DNA of 64,000 nucleotides. Origin: Ceratodon purpureus (Eukaryota > Streptophyta > Bryopsida > Pseudoditrichales > Ditrichaceae). This document shows, in pieces, positions 48,018-61,900 of the stretch (its first letter is position 1; each line of letters begins with the position of its first letter). Under the pieces are notes generated by a model. It made no database searches. It had not been told where the DNA came from and worked only from the letters and a program-made list of their open reading frames with translations. Both the position numbers and the translations under genes were made by a program. Where the stretch lies: NCBI GenBank assembly GCA_014871385.1, contig CM026432.1:5977224-6041223 (forward strand), read 5' to 3'.

Positions 48018-48800
48018 GTAAGTGGCTCAGAAACCGCTGAGATTTTAGATTGGTAGGCTCGATGGGGAGCTATTAAAGGAATGAAATTTTGGAAGATGTG
48101 CAAAGTATACAGAAAATTGGACCAATTGGAATTATTAATTTTGGATTAATATTGAATTAGTTATAAATTTCAGAAGGAGAACTTGTAGGTGGCTCAAAAA
48201 CCGCTCAGCCCTAAAATGTACACCATGATTACATAGAAATTTGAAACTGGAAACTATAATATACTTCCTGCTTGGATAGGTATAATAGGTATAGACTGTG
48301 GTTTTTCGAGCCGCGCGGGTTTTGAGCCACATACTGTAAGTTATGTACCAGTATGGCCATGAATAAGGTAGTAATACCATAAACCAAGACCCCCCCATAA
48401 CCTCTGTAGTAGACTTGTGCTGAAACCGTACCAACAGGAATCATGATCCATGATTTTTGGTACAGTGAGTATATACCTTGACAAACCTTCAGAAGCATTG
48501 ATGCACCTGACAAGCCTTGAGATCTTATATCGGTTTTGGGTAGAGCTGCTTTTGGAATAGTGCCTATGCCAGTAGCATACTTTATGAAGTCTACAACACA
48601 AGAAATGGGATGGACAAACTTTTTAGCTAAAATATTTATAGGAAATTGTATTTTCATCAGAAAATTATGAAAACAACTTCTATCATTCTGTTTTCAATTT
48701 GTCTATGTACTTGCAATAATTCCCTGAGAAAATGATAGTTCAAATTGCTCAAAACTCCTTATCACTGTTCGGAAAGGTTTCTGAGCCAACCAGCCTATGT
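48018..48800. repeat. Dispersed GGCTCARAAACCG motifs, probable second small element
   Basis: AGTGGCTCAGAAACCGC (about 48020), GGTGGCTCAAAAACCGCTC (48188), a paired GGTTTTTCGAGCC/GGGTTTTGAGCC (about 48300-48330) and GGTTTCTGAGCCAACC (about 48778) recur in both orientations. The outermost pair is inverted. They share the AGAAACCG core with the MITE-like element just upstream. An open frame of 142 codons lies within on the minus strand (48657-48229) but has no recognisable family. Confidence 0.55.
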
Positions 48801-50853
48801 CCTCTATTTTCAAAAAACAACCGGTTTTTTTAGATTATACCCAGTATATCATGTCTATGAATACTAAATATAATTCTTTTTCAATCAATTGATCCGGTGA
48901 TTTGCTTCTATCCTTGAAAATCTACCAGCTATTTTCAAAATCCATTCGGTAGCCTTGTAACTAACTGCCGGCTCTTCCCGGACAGTGCTCCTTATTCTAT
49001 TGGTTTATGGTATTACTACCTTAGAGACTTTGTTACAGTGTTTTTCAAAGTTCACAACATCCTTCTTGTAACTTGAATTTATTGTCAAACGTAGAAAGCT
49101 CCTACAGTAGTACAGTGTGCAGCAGAACGGACAAACTCCTTTTTATTCCTGCCAGCTTCATATAGAAAGCAACTTTTCAGCTTCATTACATTCTTCAACG
49201 AGGCAGTGGTTCAAGAGTGCACCATTGGGAGTGCGCGTAGGCCTGCGGCGTGCCAGGGTGTCAGGCACGAGCAGTACCTCGTAAGGAGCGCAAACGACAC
49301 ATTCATTGTCCGCTGACGATATCATCCGCATGAAAATACTGTCCAGAATAAATAAAAGGCCAGAAATACAGACCGTATAAGTATACATCGTACGAAACGT
49401 AACACCCCAAATATCATCCAGTATTCATCCGCTTGACATACATACGAATACGAATACGAATACAGTATACATACTGAAAGAGGAGGGAGATGGCGCCGGC
49501 GCCAGGTGGGATGAATCGTCTCACAGGTGTGGCACGATGACAAGCGTTTCTGCCACAGTCCCAAAATATTACCAATAGCAAACCAGAAAAATCATAGACC
49601 TGGGTAGGGTGTGAGACCACAAGTTTGACTGATTGTGAAAACAACAGCAGAGTATTGGTGTTATCAAAATAAAGGGGGGACGGTGTTATCAAACACTTTA
49701 TATTTACAGGATCTTTGCGACAGCGTGTTGTTTCATTGACGCTGGATTAGTCAATATTGATATACTTCCTACGCATCAACTATGTAAAAAACAAAATTAT
49801 CCAAAATCCGTCGCATATAAATAGCCGCAGCAGTTGAATCCAGGAGCACTGAAATACATCCTTTCAACAATTTCAACACAGTGCTTTCTTTTGCTTTCTT
49901 GACAATTGATCATCTTCAACAGAGAACTGAAGACTTCATACTAAGATTCTCCAAGTCAATGACTTCCGAGCGCAACACTGACGAGCCTTGGCTGGGTTAG
50001 CAGAAGCTCAAGAAAAATGGATGCGTTGAAAATGTTATTGGATCATGGCGCCGGCGCCAGGTGGGAAAGTCATAAAACAAACTTTTTCGAAATCAAGAGC
50101 CAAGAGGTCTTCAAGCATTGAGACAGTCACGGTTAAACGGTTATAAACGCCAAACAAATTCATCCAAAAATTGAATTACCATCAAACGGGCTGTTCAGAA
50201 CTAATGTGAACCCAGATCGCAACCTTTAAAATCCAAAAATAACATGCAGAACACCAAGGAAAGACTTGGAAATATCCCGGCTCACTAGAGCATCGACAGT
50301 GGAGAACACAACAGTATTCTCAGAAAAGCTAACTGAGAAATGCGCGCTGTCGATAGATCTATACTGCAGCGTTCCAGCGTAACAGGTCAGATTGCTCAGT
50401 GTTACAAATAACATCGTAATTCGTATCAAACTCAAATAACAATATGTCCGACTGCAGTCACCAGCGACCGCGCCAACGAAAACAAAGATAAACCTTCCTG
50501 AAACTTGGCATACTCGGAGGTGACTTGAAACTGTCGAACTTACAGGCTTGAGGGTGGCGCCAGCGCCATTCGATGGCTCATTGACGTGGCCAGTTTATTA
50601 GACCTCGACAATCTGGAACAAGTGTTTATCCTATAGGCTATGGTGGCATTTTCAGTATAATGTCAAACCCCCAAAAAGAAAGCTTTCGCTACTGTATAAG
50701 ACAGACATGTACAAAAATCAGATTATAATCATTTCGGAGACAAGTTCAAGTGATCAACCAAAGCAATCACACTATATTGAATGGAGTGAACCATTATCAC
50801 AAGCGCAAACGCTGCAAACTCAATGACGAAGAATAACATTGATAAAAGTATGC
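48801..50853. other. Spacer carrying the first GGCGCC palindromes, no gene seen
   Basis: No splice-consistent coding region. Two perfect copies of TGGCGCCGGCGCCA (49491-49504, 50046-50059) and one variant (50555-50568) lie here, in the 3' flank of the small gene at 50854. Confidence 0.45.
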
Positions 50854-51483
50854 CTACAGTTCACAATGCGTGGGCTGAATTTCAACTTCCTCCCACATCT
50901 GACCCTCAGTAACTAAGTAACGAGCAGTACCACGATGAATCCAAGTCCGAGCGCTCTCGTCTAGCTGCCAAAAATGCAAGACTTGCAATATCAGGCGTCC
51001 TGTGATGTGCCTCGTAATCAGTACTTGTCTCGGTTGAAGGCTAGCCACGTCGCGGTTCAGGTACAGAACAGCTCGGTCAGAAATTGGACCAATGCTAGAT
51101 CCCAGAATCAGGATAAAGTGGGGTTTATAAGGAAAAGAGTTGATACTGATCCCGTCTTTGATAGAAGACCATGAAAAGCATTGCTCTGAACAAGGATCCA
51201 AGTGAGGCAGAATCAGCTGTAGCAATCTGAACAGTCGACTCGAAGAGAGAGCTCGAAACCAACCGATTGTCAAGAGTGGTTTTGAAAGTATGGACTCCAC
51301 ATTTGGTTCAAAGTCGGAGTCGCTATTGTCACTACCGTCACAGAGAACTTGTGCAGACCCTCCACAATCATTCCACACCAACGCATTACCCGCAATCATC
51401 GCATTTACTTCCTGGCTCCTTGAAGGAGGGCTGCATCTACTACCCACGGCAATGACCATACGAGGCTGCTTCCTCTTAACCAT
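50854..51483 (-). CDS. Hypothetical protein, 209 aa
   Basis: Single open exon from ATG (MVKRKQPRMVIAV) to TGA. Residues about 45-65 are acidic (DGSDNSDSDFEPNVESILSK). The rest is mixed, with FLLQLILPHLDP-like hydrophobic stretches but no clear membrane helix or known motif. SDSDFEPNVESILSKP faintly resembles the start of the ParB-like exon of the neighbouring gene (GESEPENDDDGRVQTILRKP), and RLFRLLQLILPHLDP resembles its PLRLLIPLCRLKP. It could therefore be a shortened, diverged paralogue of that N-terminal region; this is weak. It lies on the same strand, 1.5 kb beyond that gene's stop. The plus-strand candidate at 51889 is divergent, 405 bp away. Confidence 0.5.
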   Translation of the reverse strand: MVKRKQPRMVIAVGSRCSPPSRSQEVNAMIAGNALVWNDCGGSAQVLCDGSDNSDSDFEPNVESILSKPLLTIGWFRALSSSRLFRLLQLILPHLDPCSEQCFSWSSIKDGISINSFPYKPHFILILGSSIGPISDRAVLYLNRDVASLQPRQVLITRHITGRLILQVLHFWQLDESARTWIHRGTARYLVTEGQMWEEVEIQPTHCEL

Positions 51484-51888
51484 CGCGGTACACAATATCA
51501 AACCGGACGCTTAAAATGATGCAAGCCACGCGCTCACAGAGATTTAAACAGTAGCGCTCTTAGGCGGAACTTACTGATCCACGGATACGGTGGACATGCG
51601 AACGATAATCGCTAAGTCACTCTCTTTTCGTTGGAGAAAAAGGCGGCAGTGGATTCCAGGCTTATTATAATCATTCAAAGCAGTCGCCAACTTAGACGGA
51701 GTAAATCAACAGAGTTGTGACGAAGGGAACTTACGTCAGAACATGATAATCCGTGGCACTATATTTAATTTCGATTTTGATTCCAAGTAGGATTTTGTCG
51801 AACTACTCTGATCACGGAAACTGCCATTACTGAATATCAAAGCAAATCAAAACAGAAAAACATTAACGTCGTATACGGCGCTTCTGCC

Positions 51889-52619
51889 ATGTCCGGCCTC
51901 ACTAACTACAGTAGTCTAGATTCGGCGCTTCTCCCCTCGGTATTTGTACACTGCAATTATGGGTTCACAGCTACCAACACTTCGAGCCATGTCCTATACA
52001 CTGTGTCCATGTACTCGACCTTGAACACTTCTTTGCATTTGCTCAGTCCCCGATTTGCGATGGCGGCCACCCGGCGGAGAGCGAGGAAGGCCACCCGGCG
52101 GAGAGCGAGGAAGGCACCTCAGAAGAGTGCGAGAAGAAAATGGCGTATGGGAGCTGCAGACATCAGATGGACTGAAACTGACGAAGCAATGGGTTGTGCT
52201 GGTACGTGCTTTCGAAAAGGCTGACCTATTTGGATGCTGCTTACATCTATTGAGGCTTAGATTGAATCAAGCCTCCGACGTACAATTTTGTTGCTTGTTG
52301 TGAAGTAGCTATGTAATCAATTAGATTGGTTCAATGTAATCTTCTTTTATCACTGTGCTGCGCAGAATGCGCCTGTCTTTGCCATGGGAAAAGTGGGAAT
52401 CCATTCGACTTTGCCCCTGGGATAATCGGGCTGGAGACCGCCGATGCTATGACATTTCCTTTAGTTCCCATGTTACCTATCTGGGAAGTTCCTGCATTTG
52501 TTGTCTCAGCAGGTGGTCATCAGCGAGAAGACATCGGGTCAGATGGAGTACAGGACGTCTTACAATGTATCCCAAAGTTCTGGGCAGATATTGTGAGCGA
52601 GGACGAAATAGGTGAGTGA
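51889..52619 (+). CDS. Uncertain two-exon gene with Arg-rich repeat
   Basis: Exon 51889-52201 (donor gtacgt) and exon 52366-52619 (acceptor ctgcgcag) join in phase 1 to an open frame of about 188 codons. It holds an Arg/Ala-rich duplicated segment (ATRRRARKATRRRARKAPQK) made by two 24-bp tandem units at about 52063-52110, then CACLCHGKSGNPFDFAPG and PIWEVPAFVVSAGG. A third exon after 52663 would need a 52-bp intron and is doubtful. Another frame of exon 1 (EENGVWELQTSDGLKLTKQW) also looks protein-like and would end 19 codons into exon 2, so the correct frame is unsettled. It is convergent with the methyltransferase gene ending at 52941. No family recognised. Confidence 0.35.
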
Positions 52620-52940
52620 CTATGGACACAAGTCTAAGGAATCCCATCTAAACCATTGCACAGTATGTAGAACCGTAGCTTGATGCGAAGGTGATGAGAA
52701 GTAGAGCAGCCCAGTGTTTCCAACATGGATTTTGAGAGTATTTGCACTGTTTCGAAAAGCCGTGTATAAAGACTGAGGAGTCGTGAAGAAATCTGTTGAT
52801 GCTGTTAGCAGTCATTTTTATTGCAATCATATATGCGTTACAGATAGTTTAAATTCTTATACACTTGCAAAGTAGAAATGGACTATTAGTCTACAATTCT
52901 CAATCAGCTCCCTTCATCTGATCAGGACCTCAGCACTTTA

Positions 52941-55900
52941 CTAAGTCGCAGTGCTTGCAATTCCATAAGAGGTCCCGCTTACGGAGGGTTTAGATTGCGA
53001 GGGTAAACTGCCGACAATGCCAAGGTGCTGTTGAAGACTGAGAAGCTGGTTGTCCTCTTGAGCAATATCTACGTCAGCCTCCACAGAAATTTCTTTCAAG
53101 AAGACATGAAAGGGTGATGCATCCTCCTCCATGGCAAGAATGTGACGTCCACTGAGTTCACAAGCGGACACAGACGAGCCTGCAATCGGACGCAATTGGT
53201 TAGAATTTCACGAACTCCTTTGCAAATTATTTTCAATTCAATGAGATTAGTGAGAACGGTCAGAATAATCATACCTACACCGGCGGTCAAGTCAAGCACC
53301 GCACTCCCCCTCTCGGTGCAAATCTCAATCATTGACTCCATAAACGCAGGCGACTTCTGTTTTGATCCACGAAATGAGTCAACCCCGTCTACTCGCAGAA
53401 GGTTATCGTCGGTCACAACGTTTTGAAGCACATCAGATTGGTCCGGGTTCCAGTCCATGACTTTACTCGCAATTTCGTTGAAATGGAACGCTTCATTTTT
53501 CATGCTCCTTTTCCGTAGAACCTTAGCCTTGAACAGCCGTTTCTGAAAAGCATCAATCCACAGAATCAGTTACGAACATACCTAAATATTCAGGCATATC
53601 CATGTAATAGTCTGTGATGGCGCCGGGGTCACCTCAAATGAGGAAGGGATGAAATTCGACACATAATAAAGATCTGACGCCTTAAACTACCAAAATCTAG
53701 GACCACGACATCGAAGTCGAAGTAACACCCTGGACTCGGGATCAAAATGAACATGGAATAGCGTTCCATGTGCTCAGATTATGAGGGAAAGATTATCAGC
53801 ATGACCATGCATCATCCAGCAGCGCATTCTCCAGTCAAGAGGTATGTACAGGCGAATATCGAAGAGGCTTGGGACTCACCATTCCGGTGCTAATTAGACT
53901 AAAATACAAGCGGCTCATGAGACTCACAGTCCTCACGGCTCAGTAGACTCAAAATCCAGCGACATTGTACAAGGATCTTACCCAGGCTGGATTGAAAGGC
54001 CTGTGATTCACAACATAGAACGTTCGTACACAGTCCCAATCATGAAGCGCATTTAGGTCATCGAGCTCCTCTGCAGGCACAAAGAGGAGAAGGAATCCAG
54101 AGTCTGACAGGACCGCCTCGGCAATGTGAAATATGGCTGCAAAAGTGGACTTCTTCACCATGTTCCACGTTGGAACATTTCCCAATACACCAGGCACCCT
54201 ATTATTATCCGGTGTATCGCAAATAATCAAATCGACGCAGTTGGGGCTAGCTACCCCATCATGCTGCCGAAGCTTGCCACCATTGATCTGTATACACATT
54301 AAGATAAGCCAGAGAGTTGAGCAGTAAGTATCCAGCAATCATGAAAAGCATGGTTCACATTGACCCAGAGATCAAAAAATAAAAGGAAAAAAGAAAAAAG
54401 AAAGTAAAGCATGGTACAAATGGCGCCGGCGCCATGACAATATGATGGACAAGAAATGAATCGATACTTTGCAAATTTGCAACGAAATCGGTGGAAAAAA
54501 GACCGTCCACAATAGAAAGCACCTCGAAAAATAGACCTTGCAAAAATCAAAACTTCAGGCAAGAAAATACTGATTGCGGAATGCGGGATAAAAGAAAGTC
54601 AATTCATTGAATCCGAAATGAATAACACCAAGTTTGAAATACTCTGAAAGCATGTCACCAATAGTGTTATTGCCATTGCCAACATGTAGAGAAACAGTTT
54701 TCGACCACTCGAAATGAAGAATGAAGGACTTGCTGATGGCGCCGGCGCCATCCGGAGAAAAAGCTTAAACTGCAGGACTGCTTTCTAAGCAGAAGGAAAT
54801 GCAATGAGACTGCGAGAAATCGAAAACTGCGAGAGCCTTGGGAAAGCACCTAGTATACCTGATCACAGGTGTCCGCTTTCAGCTTATCCGACACTAAGAA
54901 ATTACAATGTCATGAGGCTCTATATATAGGTAATGATATAGAGAGCGGAGGAGAAATGGCCTATCATGATACTGCATGCGTGGATAACGATGAGAACGGA
55001 ATTTATGAACTGTCAACTAAAATCCTAGTAAATATCTCACGACCTTCGGCTGCAAGACCGAGTTTGGCAAAAATACATGCCTCACGAAAAACAATTGCAC
55101 TGTAATCCGAACGATCGAAAGAGCGACTCTATCTTACACAGGACAAGCCTACTTGGCAGCAAGGAGCTCAATAATGTCTATGCTAAGAAATCCCCTTTTA
55201 CGTTATCCATCTCTAACAAAATTAGCAACAACCATGTCAAATGGAAGTCACGAAGTACAAGACCACAAAGTTTTAAACAGCAACCGCAATCGAAAGCATC
55301 CTAGTAGTGGACAGGCTATCTCCGCAGCAAGGAACTCAAGCAATCACAAGTAGAACTATACACTAACATAAAGGCAACAGAGATAAATAGTAACTCACCC
55401 GCTTTATGCAATTCATAAATGTCTTGAACATGGATCGATCAATTCCCTCGAGGAGGGACTCAAACGCGAGATGTAGGGACAATTTAATCGTCTTTGCCAC
55501 GCCATCTACTGGCAATGCCATATATCTCACAAGCGGTATTGCGTCGTCGCCACCTTTGGGAGTTTTCCTTCCAGACTTCGATGGGTGTCGTTTTGGGGGT
55601 GCCACTTGACTGTTTAAAGCGGCCTCCTCCTCATGTGTGTCCTTGACAATGCGAGGGCGCAATGTCGGTCCTCGACGAACACCGTCTGTTGGCTCACCCT
55701 GAATCTCCTTGTTCCTTGGCTCTCCTTGAGTAGCCCGTAGAAACTCGAGATCATCGTCTTCATCAGAAGTCACCATTTTCGACAAGTCCCCAACAACACC
55801 TCTAATCGCATCTGTCGCGTCATCGTTTTGCGAGATATCTCCGCGTTTTGATGACTCAATTATGTCCTGCAGCTCAGTGAATAGAATGGGGCCATAATCC

Positions 55901-58900
55901 ATCAGCATCCCATTGTTAGTGACCGGTACGTAAACATAACTGACTCTACCCTCAAGCGCACCAAGTAGGTCAGACGATGGGGTGGGAGATACCATTCCAG
56001 GGGCGCCATTCCCATCGCGAAGCGAGCTCTCAACTTGCGACTTGACCATCTGCATCGTTTCAGAGAGCACCGAGGCCTTCTCTGCCAGAGTCGCATCCAT
56101 CGTAGCCTGGATCTGCAGAAGCACTTGATCGCGTAGGTTTTTGTCCCCCTTGTCCATATAGCACTCGGTTACACCTTCAATGTCCTCAATATACCATCCC
56201 AGGCTATTCAAGTGCGGGGGATCGAAGTGATCAACTTGGTACTGGGTGAAGCAACCGTCGGCGGATCGACGTTGCCAATCTTGAAATACAGGGAAGTCCT
56301 TTAAATTCCCGGATTCACCTTTTATCAGTAGTTGCTCACAAAGCCATCGCACGAACCGCATGACACACCTCTTCACGGCCTTCTCTCCCAACTCGTATCT
56401 TGGCTGTTCCTCCCAGGTCTTATGGCGAACTGGTCCTGCCTCTACTGTAAAAATCTCCGGGAAGAATCTATCAAAACCAAAGATCATTACATCCTCAAAG
56501 TAGTCTTCCAGCAGCTTCGTGGTGTCACTCTTTAAACGAAGGAAACCAATTCCTTTCTCCAGCTTGGTTTTTCCGAGAAGTTGCTCGAAGACCTCACCAA
56601 CCCTCTTTTGCAACTGTGACACAAAACGAATACAGCACAGCTCACAGACATTAGGGTCGAGTACCTGCATTGAGCTGACTGCATACATCAATAATATTAC
56701 TATTTAAACATCAAGGACTTGCTGATGGCGCCGGCGCCATCTGGAACAAAAGTATCTACAACGACGACTGTCCTAAGGAGAATCCGAAGCAATGACTCGT
56801 AAACAGTTCGAAAACTACAACAGCCTTGGGAAAGCACCAAGTCTATCAATCACAGAATTAGTTCGAGATTAGACCTTTGATTCGGGAATTGCTCCACTCA
56901 GAATAATAGGGTGAGCATCTGAAGAATAAGACAAAGCTAAGAGAAATCTAGAGCAAGTCACGAAATCCAGACAAATACCGTACGAGCCTCGGCGAAAGAC
57001 AAGTCCACTGAATCAAAGGATCCAAAAGATCAAAACAGAAACTAAATTGGAATGCAACATGTTACAAAACAAGCATACTCGGCAGCAAGGAACTCAAGAA
57101 TTAGTACACAGCACTCCCAACGACACATTCTGCAGCGTGGCTAGTACCAGACTCCCAGCCTCCCAGAGTATAGGAATTCAAAACAATGAGCAAATTAATT
57201 CATTTGTTCAATAGTTTGCAGAATATATTCTCATCAACAGTCCAACAAGCAGCCCTAGTGCTAAGAAGTAAATCCAAACTATAAGGAAATGAAATATCAG
57301 GAGTATGTTAACTTAAACTTCATTAAAAAACAGAGGACAGCAACCCATACATAAAACAAATAACTGGCGAGACAGAAAGAATTTAAATGATACAAGTATC
57401 ACCGCCTAAAGCCCATAGATCATCATAAAAACCTCATCTCAACCTGACCACATTCGAAGACCGCACAGCTCAGGGACACCACGTTCGAAGACATGGGAAG
57501 GGAACCTAATGTCATTAAACTGACTGCATGGCTGCCGGATGAAATGCGAAACAATCCGACCTCTGTTTAAAGGCTAAGATACCAAACCATAAAATTGAGA
57601 AATTGGAAATTGTCCGACTATCTATGCAATGGGAGGTGGAGAAGTCACCTGCTCCCACCAGGCTCTCCGATTGAGCCACTTCTGGAATGCGGCCCTGGTG
57701 AAGTCCTGGTCCGGAAATCTGTACTTCTGCTTCTCATCACTGCTCGAATTCCATAACTCCAATACTCTTTTTATGTCAACACCCTGAGCACCCACCAAGA
57801 TATTGAGGTTGTCGACGGTCATTGCGCCAATCTTCTTGTCACTGGCCATGGCGCGACTGCGACTGTTACGGACCAGCTCTTCGATGAGATGCGGGTGATA
57901 CTTGGGGTTGCATAGTCGAAATATTTTTTTCATATAATCCATTTTTTCCTTCCGTATCCTCTGAGCGCCCATGTGCTTCGCGTCCTCAATGGCCAAAGCA
58001 GTTGGGTTGTTCACTTTGTTCTGCAGCCTCTTCACGGAGTCTCGTTCCGCCATGCTTATTTCACGCTGCATTGAAATAAAACCGCCATTAAAATTAGTTT
58101 CAAGGTAAGTTCGTTAAACATGCCCCTCTCTGCTATCACAAGTTGGCAGCATGCAGCAGGAATTCTGACTTGAAACGCAAAGCTAAGGTTAGTTTAGAAA
58201 GCACCAGCAGTATCAATCATATTAAGTAGGACTTAAATCTACATCGCTAGATCCCTAATTCTCCCTACTACTAATTCCATCAAGAAATAAACAACATCCT
58301 CCTAACTAATCGAAATAGCTGGCCACAGAAGGAAATAAAGCACATGCTGCAGATTCGTCGCACTTATCAGGTATATGAAAGTCATAAATCCGAGGCCTCG
58401 GTGATCCTTAGTCAGATCGAGCAGGAATTTTAAAATCAATAGAGACAATACATCGCTTACCTTGAAGTAAACTTCGCATACAGCATCACACGTCATCCTA
58501 TACCATCGCCCCTTGCAGACATCCTTGATGCGCTCAATCTCACTCTCTGTGAAGTAGACCTTGTACTCAGTGGGTTCACGACTAGCAATTTGCATTACTT
58601 CGAAAATGGTGTGAGCCAACTGTTTCTTCACTGTTGAGTTCACTGTCCCACTGCGTATTCCGAAAACCCAATGTTAAAATAATGCAATGGCCAGTCCTCT
58701 GAAACTTCTCCTTATACTATGTCAGTTTATATTACCTCATGCCGCATGTTTGCTTCCCACAAATAACTCAAAGCAGTTTTGGAACTATCAACTAAAATCA
58801 AAGTTACAGTGACTGAGATAACAATAAATAACCAGGCCGACATCGCCATGCTGATCAGAGAATCGACACAACTGGAACTGCTGTGAAACTGTAGCAATAG

Positions 58901-61900
58901 TACCATCTAGCCTCCTCTGTTCGCAGTATTTGCAGCCTCACGTGTATTCTTATCACGCTGCCAATACACTCCCAAGTGGAGCTAACGAACAGCACCAGTA
59001 CAGAGTACGGAACTCTAAACAATGTGCGTGTCAACTGAAAATCGAGTTCTAAGCAAGCAGTGACCCACTCTGCCCCATCAATCACAACCACTCAGAACCC
59101 ATTCCGAAACCACAAGTCCATTTAAAATCCGCGCAAAAGTGAAGCACGAAGAGGGTGCATAATCCATGAGGGTACACATTCAAGGCTACAGCTGCCATAA
59201 CGCAATCAAATACCTCACGATGAAGAAAAAGGAAGGACAGATAGGATGAAGCGGAACCAATATGGAGTAGCCTAGGGTTAAGGGTCATACTCGTTAATAT
59301 CACGCATGAAGTTCGAGATCCAGCCACGGTCCTCTTCAGAATCGTTAAGAACAAAGCAGTTCACCATAATCGGCTCTCCATTGCACTCTCTGATGTGCCG
59401 CATCCAAGCCAAAGCCCTATGGTTCCCGTCCCATACATTTACATAGTGCCCTATTATTTTCTCAAAAATCGGTCTATTTTCGGGGTCACTCTCGCATCGA
59501 TCTCTGAGGTCCTTGTCGAATTTTGCAGACACAGCTTCCCACCTCTCATTATCCTCAAGCTCCTTTAGAGTGAAGGGACCGGGATTTCCGCAGCTAGTCA
59601 CCCAGAAGTTGGCACCCCAATCCCCGATATGAAAACCTTCATAAACGATTTGCACATCTGCCTCCAGTGCTTGTCGAACCCACGTCGTCGGCTTCAGTCT
59701 GCAAAGAGGAATTAGCAAACGGAGGGGCTTCACCTTTTTTACCGCAAGCCGCTTGTGAATGTTCAGTTGGCTACATAAAGCCTCCTGAAACTGCTCAAAT
59801 GTGGACACGGTGGGCTTCACATCGGGTTTTCTTAAGATGGTCTGGACTCGTCCGTCGTCATCGTTCTCTGGTTCTGATTCCCCATAATCGCTCATGCCAG
59901 TCTCACTCTGCGAAAATGCAAACAAGATGTGAAATGATTAGAAAGCCTGAATTAGAAAGCCCACCAACAACTCGCAACTGAAACACTGCTTGCAAGGCTG
60001 ATGTCGCCAGAAAATCTTGTAAATTACAGTTTAAACAGCAGTACTCTTAACGTTTCAATATTCAAACGACGACTCTTTTTGTTGCAATGGCAGTTCACCA
60101 TTTAATTCAAAAAATAAATAACTCAAACCACGAGAACTCGCATCAGGAGACAGTTATTAATCCGAGAAGCAAGTCAAGAAATATCTAGCGAACAGAGTTA
60201 GAAACACGATCACTGTATTAAGTAGAGAAATTCGAATCGCAAAAACGTCAAAACAAAGGAAATGTTTTACACTTAGACATTGTTAGCAATGCCGATGCCG
60301 TCCAAACCAGACCCATAGAAAATGCAGCCGTAAGCATTACTTTACTCTTGAACAATCACCCAGAGCTATCACTCATGTATCTATACAAATAAGAAGCTCT
60401 TTACTTTACAGCAGTTCTCCCAAATTAGATTACAAAACAACGATGCTGGTGAGTATATGGACATCTAAAAAAGTTTCAGGCTCTGAACCGCACTGATAAG
60501 AAACAAAGGATTAGCTCGCAAGAACTAATAAACTGCTGGCGAGGTAATCGTTGTCAAAATCACAACAAAGAAGCAAATAATATAATGCATGATAGCCGTT
60601 CAAAGCAACCGATCCTGAACATGCCTGCGCCGAAGGCTCAACATTCATGAACTGCAGACACACTATCACTAGTTTCAAACGTCAACTATCTCCTGCGACT
60701 TCTCCAACTATCCACGTCTGGTCATCGAGATAGATCTCTGTAGATTGCAAGTACGAACCCTCAGACAAGAATTGACATCTGCGTCGGACTAAAGGACCGG
60801 GTATAACTACAAGCTTATGTATGCATTCGTAATCAAAAGACTACCTCACGGTTACCTTACCTATAAATTCATCACAACCAAACAACTTGTATGCTCAGCA
60901 TACAAATAATATCTCCAGCATGCATCGAAGCCGAAGTATTATGGTCAAATCACCGCAGCTACTTCATTATTCATAAATAATTAAATAAGATGAAAACAGC
61001 ACCTAAAATGGAAAGCCACCTAGTCCACGACTAGCGGCCATTGCAGCGAAATCGTATTTGCTTAGGCAACACCCAGAGAGTTTGGTAAGGATCGAACTGG
61101 CGCCGGCGCCAGTAGGGAGGCGGTTACGAAGTTAATTCAGAATGTGACTAAAAGGAACGACCATGAAGTTCTGCCTTTCAAATGAGGAAGGAGTACCGGC
61201 GCTATCAATACTTCTAAGCTATCAAAGAAAATACTGTTTAAATAAAATTATGTGAAGAGCAAGTTCAAATACTAATAAACATAAACTCTGTGAGACGTCC
61301 GAGGAAGTCCGACCACACACCTCACAAGTTGGCTCCAAGAATCAGTTAGCACTAGTGAATTTGCGAAATAAAGTCCAGCCAATAACAACTTCCATAAGAT
61401 GAAAATGATAGCAACACTGGGAGACGAGAGTCTAATCTTTAGAAGAGCCAGTAAAGAATAATCGATGCACATACCTCAGGAGTCTCGGTTGCAAGACCCA
61501 CTATGTAGAGGCCATCCTACAATAAACAAGTCAATCGAATAAATGTATTCGAAAGTTCAAGCAGGAACTGAATTGAGAATCAACCAAGCAGAGTACAATC
61601 ATTCTCCGAAGCAATCACAAGCATCCAATCTGGTCCTCGAAATCGATGACTGTAGAATGCAAGTACGAACGCTGAGACAGAAATCGACTTCTGCCTCGGA
61701 CTGAAGGACCGGGCCTGACCACAAACTTATGAAGATCATGGGTCATATATCCCAATTAGCCCCTGCCCCACTTGCGTTATCAAATTTTATATGCAATCGT
61801 TATTAACTGACTACCTTATGGATACCTTACAGCCAAACAATTTGTATGCTCAGGTTCATAATTTCATCGATGCCGAAGTACCATATGGACTCTGAGAAGA

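Noticed and set aside
48229..48657. 142-codon open frame on the minus strand
   Set aside because: It lies across repeated AGAAACCG motifs in AT-rich DNA, has no recognisable family and no splice partners; probably chance.
54869..55353. Plus-strand open frames inside an intron
   Set aside because: They overlap an intron of the ParB-methyltransferase gene on the other strand and show no domain; treated as chance.
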